Of a stretch of 32,964 bases of DNA, positions 21,899 through 28,638 are shown piece after piece. The stretch covers positions 1-32,964 of the IMG/VR virus record IMGVR_UViG_3300022074_004717; one strand, written 5' to 3'. The notes under the pieces were generated by a model that had not been told where the DNA came from, made no database searches, and worked only from the letters and a program-made list of their open reading frames with translations. Made by a program: the position numbers and the translations under genes. Source of the DNA: a virus. How positions within the stretch are numbered: the stretch's first letter is position 1; each line of letters begins with the position of its first letter.

Positions 21899-22320
21899 TC
21901 GTCCTCAGTAAATACGTAAGTTTTGCCGTCTTCGACGATGTTAGAGTCAGTATCATCATCTTTATTTGACCATTCTATCACAACTGTATCTTCAATTGCA
22001 ATACGCATATGCATCAATCCAGGCGGTATGTGAAATACATCACCTGCTTCGAGAATAATTGATTTGTTTTTTGCTCTTCCAATCCTCATTCCCACCTTTA
22101 ATTTACCAGATTGGATATAATAAAACTCGTCCTTATTCACATGATACTCCATGCTACTCTGAGTGCCACCTTTCATGAATACTTCTTTGAGTGTGAAGTC
22201 TTCAGTTGCAAACACAGTAGTGATGTATCCCCAATACTTGTCTCTCTTCTCCTCACACTTTAAGACTGGTGGTAAATCTTGTCTCCCATAACTATTGTCC
22301 GTAGTATTTGTTGATTCCAT
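21895..22320 (-). CDS. Cupin-domain protein (sugar isomerase/epimerase-like)
   Basis: 141 residues from the ATG at 22320 (an ATG eight codons earlier is possible). Double-stranded beta-helix motifs: MEYHVNKDEFYYIQSGKLKV and AGDVFHIPPGLMHMRIA, with His and Glu ligands. This type occurs in sugar-phosphate isomerases (phosphomannose isomerase C-terminal-like) and sugar epimerases, and as binding proteins. It sits between araD and talC, so a sugar phosphate is the likely ligand. Overlaps the end of araD by 29 bases. Confidence 0.75.
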   Translation of the reverse strand: MESTNTTDNSYGRQDLPPVLKCEEKRDKYWGYITTVFATEDFTLKEVFMKGGTQSSMEYHVNKDEFYYIQSGKLKVGMRIGRAKNKSIILEAGDVFHIPPGLMHMRIAIEDTVVIEWSNKDDDTDSNIVEDGKTYVFTEDE

Positions 22321-22996
22321 TTTTTCTTTCAAAGTGTTTTTCATACAAAATTTCAGATAGATCCGACATTTCTAGTGATGGGTTTATCTTTATAGTATAA
22401 TAAGCCATCTCTGCTATTTCTTCAAGCACAATAGCACACTCAAGAGTCCTCTTTGCTGAATTAGAGAACACCATCACACCATGACCAGGTAAAAGTATTG
22501 CTGGAATATTAAGTGGATTAATTTTATACTTTTGGAAGTAGTCAACAACAGACTGTCCTAGATTTTTTTCATATTCATCTAGTTCATTTCTGTGTAGTTG
22601 TCTAGCAACAGGAATATCAGAGAGAAAATAATCAGCATGAGTTGTTCCTAAAATAGGAATTGATTTTAATGCCTGTGCCCAAGAAGTAGCAAACTTAGAA
22701 TGACTGTGTATAATTGATTTTATCTGAGGAAATGCTTTATAAATCTCCAAGTGGATGGCAGTATCTACGGATGGTTTCATTCCCGAGATCTGATTACCAG
22801 TATAAAGTTCTATGATACAAAGATCACTAAACTTTATTTCGTCGAAATTGACCCCAGAAGGTTTTATCACAACGTGCTTTCCATCTTTAGAAAGCACACT
22901 AGCATTACCCCAAGTTAATTTAACTAGATTATTTTCTTTTAATGCCTTGTTGAGTTTGAGACAATCCTCAATCTCATTCAATATTGTTGGAAACAT
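22292..22996 (-). CDS. L-ribulose-5-phosphate 4-epimerase-like class II aldolase
   Basis: 234 residues from the ATG at 22996, chosen over a GTG 12 codons earlier. Class II aldolase/epimerase motifs: WGNASVLSKDG, KPSGVNFDEI, zinc histidines in IIHSHSKFA and LLPGHGVMVF, and GTTHADYFLSDIP with the Asp typical of AraD rather than FucA. The end, ERKNGINKYYGQ, matches the AraD C-terminus. AraD interconverts L-ribulose-5-P and D-xylulose-5-P, so it could pull pentose-phosphate carbon into an L-sugar. Such a gene is unusual in phages. Overlaps the kinase gene by 23 bases. Confidence 0.88.
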   Translation of the reverse strand: MFPTILNEIEDCLKLNKALKENNLVKLTWGNASVLSKDGKHVVIKPSGVNFDEIKFSDLCIIELYTGNQISGMKPSVDTAIHLEIYKAFPQIKSIIHSHSKFATSWAQALKSIPILGTTHADYFLSDIPVARQLHRNELDEYEKNLGQSVVDYFQKYKINPLNIPAILLPGHGVMVFSNSAKRTLECAIVLEEIAEMAYYTIKINPSLEMSDLSEILYEKHFERKNGINKYYGQ

Positions 22997-23747
22997 AATC
23001 AAATGCTCTTTTATTAGCAAAGTGTGGATCACCTGTTGCTAGCAAAGCAGCATAGAAGCAATCACCTGCACCAATCGTATTTATTGGTTTGTCTACAGCA
23101 TCTGTAAAATATTTGACACCATTAACCATACATCCCCTAGATCCTAATGTAACACAAATGTTAGTTATTCTATCCGTAAATTGGGATTCGTACTCATTAC
23201 AAACAATATAATCCATATCAAAGTACATACCATAATTATGCTCCTTACTAGAAACTTGAGAAGCAGCATAAGTTATCTTTGCATTGTTCGCCACATGAGA
23301 AACAAATGACTCTTTTATGAATCCACACCGATAATCTGAGAACGCTATCACATCATACTCATTCAGATCAAAATTCTCTAGAACTGATACTGATGACTCA
23401 TCATTAACATCATTTATCTGTAAATGTTTATATCTAGAATCACCATGACTCACCCAATATCTTGTCTTCTTGTTATTTTTTCCCTGAAAATAATTCAGTA
23501 CCTTGACTCCATATTGTTCCTCAAAAATTTTTCCCATCTCATAACTCATAGACGTGGCAAAAGTTACATTTCTACCAAATTTAGAGAGATATTTTGCTAC
23601 ATTAGCAGCTCCACCATAATCAGTCATCCGAGTTACTAATGAAGTTTTAATAGTAGGAGACTCTAGAGAAAGACCACAAGCCTCCAATTCAATAGTTTCG
23701 TCAAGGATGGTGTCACCAACAACCAAATACTTCAAATTTTCTCGCAT
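22974..23747 (-). CDS. PfkB-family sugar kinase, HldE/RfaE kinase-like
   Basis: 257 residues. The start (YLVVGDTILDETIELEACGL) and YGGAANVAKYLSKFG resemble the kinase half of HldE, and NTIGAGDCFYAALLATG is the PfkB C-terminal signature with the catalytic Asp. HldE kinase phosphorylates heptose-7-P at C1. Its partner nucleotidyltransferase domain, usually fused behind it, is instead on the preceding gene (23732-24592), overlapping by 16 bases. Substrate unknown; a sugar phosphate made by the neighbouring isomerase is likely. It is shorter than a full PfkB kinase (about 300 residues), so some loops are missing. Confidence 0.85.
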   Translation of the reverse strand: MRENLKYLVVGDTILDETIELEACGLSLESPTIKTSLVTRMTDYGGAANVAKYLSKFGRNVTFATSMSYEMGKIFEEQYGVKVLNYFQGKNNKKTRYWVSHGDSRYKHLQINDVNDESSVSVLENFDLNEYDVIAFSDYRCGFIKESFVSHVANNAKITYAASQVSSKEHNYGMYFDMDYIVCNEYESQFTDRITNICVTLGSRGCMVNGVKYFTDAVDKPINTIGAGDCFYAALLATGDPHFANKRAFDYVSNNIE

Positions 23748-24592
23748 GTCTCCATATCCCGAATTTTATGCATGACATTAGTAGTTGAGTATTCGCCAAC
23801 AAGAGGATAAACTTTCACTTGAATACTACCAGGTATTCCATCACGTTCTCTTACTTCATTTGCGGTCCATTCGGACCCCTTTACAATAACTTCTGGACTT
23901 AATGTCTCATATAAATCTTGAAGTTCTTCAGTTGAATCAAAGATAACAACTTCATCAACATACTTTATGGATTCAAGAATTCTTCTACGATCTTCTTCAC
24001 TATTAATTGGTCTATTATTGCCCTTTAATTCTCTTACTCTACGATCAGAATCAATAGCAACAACAACGTTTGTTCCTTGTATTTTAGAGAACTTCAGCAG
24101 TTCAAGATGCCCTTTATGTAAGATATCAAAAACACCATTTGTAAGTACAATTCCACTATTATTATCAATCTTAGTGGTGCGTTTGATATGGCGACCCTCA
24201 CCCCATGCCTCTTCCAACCACATCCTTGACATCTCTCTCATTTCAATTTGAGATGACAACCAGGAACCAAGGCATAGCACGTTAGAATCATTGTGTTCCC
24301 TAGACTTAACAGCAGTCAGTTCATTATGTGCAAGAACTGCACGAACTCCAGGATAGCGATTAGCAACAATACTCATACCGACACCAGTTCCGCAGAGGAG
24401 AATGCCTCTATCTGCCTCCTTATTACTTACTATGGTAGAAAGTTGTGCAGCATAGTCTACATAATCAACACTTACGTCTGGTGTGAATGGTCCAATATCA
24501 ATAACACGATAACCTTCACCCTTCAAAAAACTTTTTAATTGTTGCTTGTCTGTAACTCCATTATGATCAGAAGAAATAATAATAGTTTTCAT
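23732..24592 (-). CDS. Fusion: RpiB-type sugar-phosphate isomerase + HldE-type nucleotidyltransferase
   Basis: 286 residues in two domains. Residues 1-140 are RpiB/LacAB-like: SSDHNGVTDKQQLKSFL, the catalytic Cys in LLCGTGVGMSIVANRYPG and SREHNDSNVLCLGSW. Residues about 145-280 are a cytidylyltransferase-like domain: GIVLTNGVFDILHKGHLELL (HxGH) and VIVKGSEW, as in the HldE adenylyltransferase that makes ADP-heptose. Joining an aldose-ketose isomerase to a nucleotidyltransferase places the first and late step of NDP-sugar synthesis on one chain. It overlaps the kinase gene by 16 bases and the upstream methyltransferase gene by 4. Confidence 0.9.
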   Translation of the reverse strand: MKTIIISSDHNGVTDKQQLKSFLKGEGYRVIDIGPFTPDVSVDYVDYAAQLSTIVSNKEADRGILLCGTGVGMSIVANRYPGVRAVLAHNELTAVKSREHNDSNVLCLGSWLSSQIEMREMSRMWLEEAWGEGRHIKRTTKIDNNSGIVLTNGVFDILHKGHLELLKFSKIQGTNVVVAIDSDRRVRELKGNNRPINSEEDRRRILESIKYVDEVVIFDSTEELQDLYETLSPEVIVKGSEWTANEVRERDGIPGSIQVKVYPLVGEYSTTNVMHKIRDMETCEKI

Positions 24593-25221
24593 TTTACTTT
24601 AGGCGTAATAATAAGATACCCTTGATCTCTCAAGTCAGTTTTAAAATCATGAGTTTTTTCAAACTTTTCATACAAGAAATTAGCACTGGTTTGTAGATTT
24701 AATTCCTCTTGAAGCCAATCATACTTCCATACAATACCTTGCTGTAGACACTCAACTTTAGCATCCTTTTGATAAAGAATCAAATCATCGATGATGATCA
24801 TATCTTTTGATACATCACGATGTTTTAAGATAATATCAACCTCTTCTTCTAAAGGGAAAGCATCCTGCATATGCTCTCTAATAGATTCTTCATAACTACA
24901 CTTATGAAAATCTGCTCCAGGAAAATGAGCATCTAAAAAAAATAAAACAGGAGATTCTTGTGGTAGTTCTGGAACACATTCATCCAAAATATCAGTAGAT
25001 TTACCAACCAAAAATTCAATATCACATGTGGATCTATCTTTAAGTTTATTGTAAGAAAACTCCACCATATCTTCATCGATATCAACGGTATAACATCTCT
25101 TAAATGGATACTTAATCGCATGTTCTAACGCTTCTGCTTGACCAGTTCCTGTCTCAAAGTAATATTCTAGACCATAATCCTTAATATATCCATCCAATCT
25201 GTGTCGCCGTAAGCATCCCAT
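24589..25221 (-). CDS. SAM-dependent methyltransferase-like protein
   Basis: 210 residues. Class I methyltransferase pattern: LEYYFETGTGQAEALEHA (SAM loop), CYTVDIDEDMVEFSYNKL (acidic motif II) and PVLFFLDAHFPGADFHKCSY followed by DMIIIDDLIL, like TylF-type and Methyltransf_24 sugar O-methyltransferases. Third methyltransferase of the cluster. Overlaps the fusion gene by 4 bases. Confidence 0.75.
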   Translation of the reverse strand: MGCLRRHRLDGYIKDYGLEYYFETGTGQAEALEHAIKYPFKRCYTVDIDEDMVEFSYNKLKDRSTCDIEFLVGKSTDILDECVPELPQESPVLFFLDAHFPGADFHKCSYEESIREHMQDAFPLEEEVDIILKHRDVSKDMIIIDDLILYQKDAKVECLQQGIVWKYDWLQEELNLQTSANFLYEKFEKTHDFKTDLRDQGYLIITPKVK

Positions 25222-25231
25222 GAATAATCTC

Positions 25232-25999
25232 CTAATTAATAAGTTTCCAATTCGAATTGCAATTATCTTTCATATACGAAAAGTCATCTGGAAGATGTTT
25301 TTCTGGATTCCAATCGCTGGTATATTTAGAGTAAACATATACATTATTCAAACCCAATTTGTCCAAAACATACCATACACCCGTCTCCATAGTATGAATC
25401 TCTTGAGCATGTTCAAAGACTTTACACCAATCAAATAAAGAAAATCCCTCAATTGCATCCATGTATACGTTCAAGTAATCATTATCAGGTTTGATATTCT
25501 CTCGATACTCACATCGAGGTGGAGTTCCACAACTTTTATTAATTAGATTAAACGGTTTACTTAGATCAAGTCCAAGATGTTTAACTAAAGCATCCTCTCT
25601 ATCATCAAACCTCCTAAACGCCAAATAATCTTTCCAATCCAGATAATCTAAATTGCAAAAATTATACTTTATATGACCATGTGCTCTAGGATTGCCATGA
25701 CATTTACATGGTGATAGGGTATAATCTGCAGTCTGGAGAGGGATGAAAAGAAATTGCTCTGACTGTAAGCAACTATGACTATTACATTGATAAACTTCTT
25801 TAAAAGGAAAGTCTTCATTCTCTCTGGGAAAGTGAAGATCATCATCTCCCATATATTCCTCAAGATAAGAATATACTGTATCAACTGGCCAGATGACCTC
25901 TTTATACTCTGTATTCTCTTGAAATACTTTTGCAATCTTTTGACAAAAAAGAATATCTCCAAATCCTGCTGGTTGTTTAATAATGCAGTATTTTTTCAT
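25232..25999 (-). CDS. GT9/heptosyltransferase-like protein
   Basis: 255 residues. The N-terminus KQPAGFGDILFCQKIAKVFQ resembles the GxGDxL start of GT-B transferases such as LPS heptosyltransferases, and the end has TMETGVWYVLDKLGLNNVYV, similar to the DTGxxHxAxAL acceptor/donor loop of GT9 but with the His missing. It contains a cluster of cysteines and histidines in the middle (CLQSEQ, PCKCHGNPRAHGH) of unknown role. A GT9-like enzyme next to HldE-like genes would fit a heptose or heptose-like sugar; the assignment is tentative. Confidence 0.5.
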   Translation of the reverse strand: MKKYCIIKQPAGFGDILFCQKIAKVFQENTEYKEVIWPVDTVYSYLEEYMGDDDLHFPRENEDFPFKEVYQCNSHSCLQSEQFLFIPLQTADYTLSPCKCHGNPRAHGHIKYNFCNLDYLDWKDYLAFRRFDDREDALVKHLGLDLSKPFNLINKSCGTPPRCEYRENIKPDNDYLNVYMDAIEGFSLFDWCKVFEHAQEIHTMETGVWYVLDKLGLNNVYVYSKYTSDWNPEKHLPDDFSYMKDNCNSNWKLIN

Positions 26000-26646
26000 T
26001 CTTTTACAAATACAGCGTCACCCCAATTGCGTTCTAAACAATAATCAGTATGAACATGCTTAAATCCATATGGTTTTAAGTATTCATATACCTCATCGAA
26101 GTTTGGATTTTTGTGGTAGTGAGGGTTAAAGAAAGTAACCTCACAGTTAATAACATTAATTTTCCTCAGAACTTCAGTTGCTCCATTAAATACCATCAAC
26201 TCAGCACCTTGAGTATCAATATTCATCATATCAAATGAATTATCAATTTCATTTCTTTCTAAGAAAGTATCAACCGATAAAGAATTTAACTTAATAGTTC
26301 CACGATAGCAATCAGATCCCCACCAAGAATTTCTTGCTTTAAGAATAGAGGACATTCCTTTGTTACCGACAAGATGTCCAGCATCCCAACCATAGTACAG
26401 ATTGAAGTCAAGTTCAACATCATCTTGATCTGAGATTAACTGATTGTATGGGCGACTTTGAACCTCATTAATATTCATAATCTCAATATTTTCCAGAAGT
26501 TCTCCATATACCTCAGGGTTTGCTTCCACCCATACGACTTCCTCAACACCCATATCTCTGTATTGGGGTAGTTCTCCACCACGATCTGCACCTACATGCA
26601 GAACTCTAGTTACCTTATTAGCAATTATATTGTGATCAAACGACAT
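25996..26646 (-). CDS. FkbM-family methyltransferase
   Basis: 216 residues from the ATG at 26646, which overlaps the end of the epimerase gene by 11 bases; an earlier in-frame start would overlap it by 86. FkbM pattern: VLHVGADRGGELPQYRDMG, VVWVEANPEVYGELLENI and FDMMNIDTQGAELMVFNGAT. FkbM enzymes O-methylate sugars. Coupled to the GDP-mannose 3,5-epimerase-like gene, so it may act on the same sugar. Confidence 0.9.
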   Translation of the reverse strand: MSFDHNIIANKVTRVLHVGADRGGELPQYRDMGVEEVVWVEANPEVYGELLENIEIMNINEVQSRPYNQLISDQDDVELDFNLYYGWDAGHLVGNKGMSSILKARNSWWGSDCYRGTIKLNSLSVDTFLERNEIDNSFDMMNIDTQGAELMVFNGATEVLRKINVINCEVTFFNPHYHKNPNFDEVYEYLKPYGFKHVHTDYCLERNWGDAVFVKE

Positions 26647-27688
26647 GGTTAATCTGTTCCTCAATCCAATTGTATGTTTTACGAATACCATTCTCAAGCG
26701 ATTGGGAATAGTTCCATCCAAGTTTTTCGCGGATCAAATCATTATTAGAATTACGACCACGAACTCCCGTAGGAGCATCTAATTTATAAATCTTCTTGAC
26801 ATCTTTGCCAGAGACCTTGGCAGCAGTGTCTACCAGTTGGTTAATGGTAACCATTTCTTCTGATCCGATATTCACAGGACCAAGAAAATCTCCATCCATC
26901 AATCGTCGAGTTGCTTCAATGCATTCGTCAATGAACAGGAAGGAACGAGTCTGTAAGCCATCTCCCCACACCTCGATTGCTCCACCCTCCTCCGGGAGGT
27001 AAGCGACTTTACGGCAGATTGCAGCTGGTGCCTTCTCTCTTCCACCGTCCCAAGTTCCTTCCGGTCCAAAAATATTGTGATACCTAGCAATACGAACAGG
27101 AGTGCCATAGTTGCGGTTATATGCAAGGTAGAGTCGCTCTGAGAATAGTTTTTCCCATCCATACTCAGAGTCTGGGTTTGCGGGGTATGCGGATTCTTCA
27201 CGGCAATCAGGATTATCAGGGTCAAGTTGGTTGTGCTCCGGATACATGCAGGCAGAACCAGAGTAGAAAATCTTAGTTGTATTCGTTAATGTATAATCAT
27301 TGAACTCTTTCTGTGCTTCAAGGACATTCAGATTGATGCTAACAGAATTATGCATAATATCAGCATCATTTTCACCAGTAAAAACAAACCCAGCTCCGCC
27401 CATATCAGCAGCAAATTGGTAGATTTCATCAAAAGTTTGATGATACTGCTGAGGAACAGAAGCGTAGAAGTTTCCAAGATATCCCTTGAATCTAATTACT
27501 CTATCTACAAAACTACGATCGCGTAGATCTCCATAGATAAATTCATTTGCCTCTGTGTCTGAGAACTCAGGACGTTTAAGATCTACACCACGTACCCAAT
27601 ACCCCTCAGACCGCAAACGTTTTACCATATGACTTCCAATAAAGCCACCTGCACCAAGTACAAGTGCAGTTTTCGTATAGTCAGACAT
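26636..27688 (-). CDS. GDP-mannose 3,5-epimerase-like enzyme
   Basis: 350 residues, an extended SDR with strong likeness to plant/bacterial GDP-mannose 3,5-epimerase: GAGGFIGSHMVKRLRSEGYW, QFAADMGGAGFV, SGSACMYPEHNQL (catalytic Cys), EYGWEKLFSERL (Tyr and Lys), RYHNIFGPEGTWDGGREKAP (second Lys), WGDGLQTRSFLFIDECIEA (Arg) and VRGRNSNNDLIREKLGW. The catalytic residues described for the plant enzyme are kept. It epimerises GDP-D-mannose at C3 and C5 to GDP-L-galactose (with GDP-L-gulose as side product). First gene of the sugar cluster, behind a promoter at 27713-27741. The fucosyltransferase-type enzymes downstream may use its product. Confidence 0.92.
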   Translation of the reverse strand: MSDYTKTALVLGAGGFIGSHMVKRLRSEGYWVRGVDLKRPEFSDTEANEFIYGDLRDRSFVDRVIRFKGYLGNFYASVPQQYHQTFDEIYQFAADMGGAGFVFTGENDADIMHNSVSINLNVLEAQKEFNDYTLTNTTKIFYSGSACMYPEHNQLDPDNPDCREESAYPANPDSEYGWEKLFSERLYLAYNRNYGTPVRIARYHNIFGPEGTWDGGREKAPAAICRKVAYLPEEGGAIEVWGDGLQTRSFLFIDECIEATRRLMDGDFLGPVNIGSEEMVTINQLVDTAAKVSGKDVKKIYKLDAPTGVRGRNSNNDLIREKLGWNYSQSLENGIRKTYNWIEEQINHVV

Positions 27689-27712
27689 GTATCAAAAAGT
27701 TTCTTCCTATAT

Positions 27713-27741
27713 ATCATACAAAAAAAGACGGTTGTTGTCAA
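27713..27741 (-). promoter_or_regulatory. Sigma-70 promoter of the glycan cluster, inside a terminator
   Basis: Minus strand TTGACA (27736-27741), 17-base spacer, TATGAT (27713-27718). The -35 box forms part of the terminator stem-loop at 27720-27745. It is 25 bases upstream of the ATG at 27688 and is the only good promoter seen ahead of about 13 kb of coupled glycan genes. Confidence 0.8.
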
Positions 27742-27745
27742 CCGC
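27720..27745 (-). terminator. Rho-independent terminator overlapping the cluster promoter
   Basis: Minus strand CGGTTG (27739-27744), 4-base loop, CAACCG (27729-27734), and seven Ts (27720-27726). Ends transcripts from the upstream genes (27853 and beyond). Confidence 0.85.
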
Positions 27746-27851
27746 CTCAAAGGTCTTTCATGCACGCCACTTACTCTTTGTCCTGAAGCAAGAAACAGAG
27801 CGGGAGTATAAACCCCATCCGCACCACTTGCTCTTAGGAGAAGCAAGAAAC
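27746..27851 (-). ncRNA. Candidate structured RNA with a duplicated hairpin
   Basis: No gene is supported in this stretch. On the plus strand a segment of about 35 bases (27762-27796) is repeated imperfectly at 27821-27851: both contain GAAGCAAGAAAC at their ends and CCACTTRCTCTT inside. In each copy, CTTGCT on the minus strand can pair with AGYAAG (one copy with a G-U pair), giving two similar hairpins. Between them GCGG/CCGC can form a third. The stretch ends exactly at a terminator, as expected for a small RNA or structured 3' UTR. No known RNA family is recognised. Confidence 0.35.
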
Positions 27852-27852
27852 C

Positions 27853-28053
27853 TCAGACTTTTTTCTTGACACTTTGATACCAAGTATAAAGTTCTTCCAT
27901 CTTAGCAGCTAAGTCGGACTCCACTCCACCTGCACCCCCACGATCAGGATGTGCTTGAGCTTCCAACTTCTTCAATCGTGCTTCAACTTCGACATCATAT
28001 TTTGACATCGCTGCACCACTTGCAGATTTTGCTGCGCTTCCTTTTGCTGCCAT
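27853..28053 (-). CDS. Small protein with J-domain-like HPD motif (66 aa)
   Basis: 66 residues: Ala/Ser/Lys-rich start (MAAKGSAAKSASGAAMSKYD), a helix containing KKLEAQAHPDRGGAGG and a helical end (MEELYTWYQSVKKKV). HPDRGG is the turn of DnaJ J domains, which stimulates DnaK; here the helices around it are shorter than in a full J domain, so it is at most a minimal J-like protein. A CTAAATA late motif lies 27 bases upstream. Confidence 0.7.
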   Translation of the reverse strand: MAAKGSAAKSASGAAMSKYDVEVEARLKKLEAQAHPDRGGAGGVESDLAAKMEELYTWYQSVKKKV

Positions 28054-28079
28054 TTTTCTAATAAATTAACATCTCAAAA

Positions 28080-28086
28080 TATTTAG
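28080..28086 (-). promoter_or_regulatory. Late-promoter-like CTAAATA motif
   Basis: Minus strand CTAAATA followed by TTTTGAG, 27 bases before the ATG at 28053. It matches the late element of T4-like cyanophages and could give that small gene its own late transcript. Confidence 0.5.
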
Positions 28087-28102
28087 TTTTTAGAGGGTCT
28101 AT

Positions 28103-28144
28103 GACTCCACCACCTAGTTTTACGAACTAGGAAACGCAGGGGTC
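28103..28144. other. Nested inverted repeats in a 117-base intergenic stretch
   Basis: CCTAGTT (28113-28119), loop, AACTAGG (28125-28131) form a perfect 7-bp hairpin; outside it GACTCC (28103-28108) can pair with GGGGTC (28139-28144). No open frame is supported between 28054 and 28170. Not a tRNA: T and D arms are absent. Confidence 0.45.
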
Positions 28145-28170
28145 AATTAACCATCCCGACCAGGGCTAGT

Positions 28171-28404
28171 TTAACGACTTACCGAGTCTTTGACATAACA
28201 AGGAACACCTTCAGGGTCTAACCATTTAGTGTATTCAAAATCATCAATGGCAGTCAGAAGTTGCATCTGATTGTCAAGGAGATACATGTCTCTGAAACGC
28301 TTTGTCCAACTATCTGCTTTTTGAATGCGATAGTCGGGGAACCCATTTTCAAGGGTTCCACACTCAACATAACGATATGGAAAACGCTCTAGGAGTACCT
28401 TCAC
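28171..28404 (-). CDS. Hypothetical protein (77 aa)
   Basis: 77 residues, soluble, starting MKVLLERFPYRYVECGTLEN, aromatic-rich, with an acidic/aromatic middle (LTAIDDFEYTKWLDPEG). No recognised domain. The ATG overlaps the upstream stop (ATGA), so it is coupled to the next gene upstream. Confidence 0.7.
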   Translation of the reverse strand: MKVLLERFPYRYVECGTLENGFPDYRIQKADSWTKRFRDMYLLDNQMQLLTAIDDFEYTKWLDPEGVPCYVKDSVSR

Positions 28405-28616
28405 GCTACCTCCACAGTTTCAAGATCAGCAACCAAACAATCAATTAAAATCTCGTAGTCATCCAGTGGATCACCAGAGAAAATTACATCATTGTTCTCA
28501 TAAAACTTGCGAACCTTTTTGTAAAGTTTCGGATTCTTTACATCCAGGTAGAAATCACCATTTGCTGCCCCACGGAGGGTTTGAATGTCTTTCTTGAACT
28601 TTTCTGCGATTGTCAT
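28401..28616 (-). CDS. Hypothetical protein (71 aa)
   Basis: 71 residues from the ATG at 28616 (MTIAEKFKKDIQTLRGAANG), soluble and acidic at its end (DDYEILIDCLVADLETVEVA). A longer frame would run into the tRNA-Ile gene, so this start is used. A consensus promoter lies at 28639-28667. Confidence 0.75.
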   Translation of the reverse strand: MTIAEKFKKDIQTLRGAANGDFYLDVKNPKLYKKVRKFYENNDVIFSGDPLDDYEILIDCLVADLETVEVA

Positions 28617-28638
28617 TGTCTTGCGTATTGACCTTAGT

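Noticed and set aside
27622-27846. Minus-strand frame of 74 codons across the terminator
   Set aside because: It runs through the terminator and promoter into the epimerase start, with no ribosome site.
27762-27851. CRISPR-like repeat
   Set aside because: Only two imperfect copies, no regular spacers and no cas genes.
27746-27851. glnA/downstream-peptide riboswitch, known in cyanophages
   Set aside because: Some bases recall it, but the conserved core motifs are not present.
28103-28144. tRNA gene
   Set aside because: The stem-loops lack a T arm with TTCGA and a D arm; no cloverleaf can be drawn.
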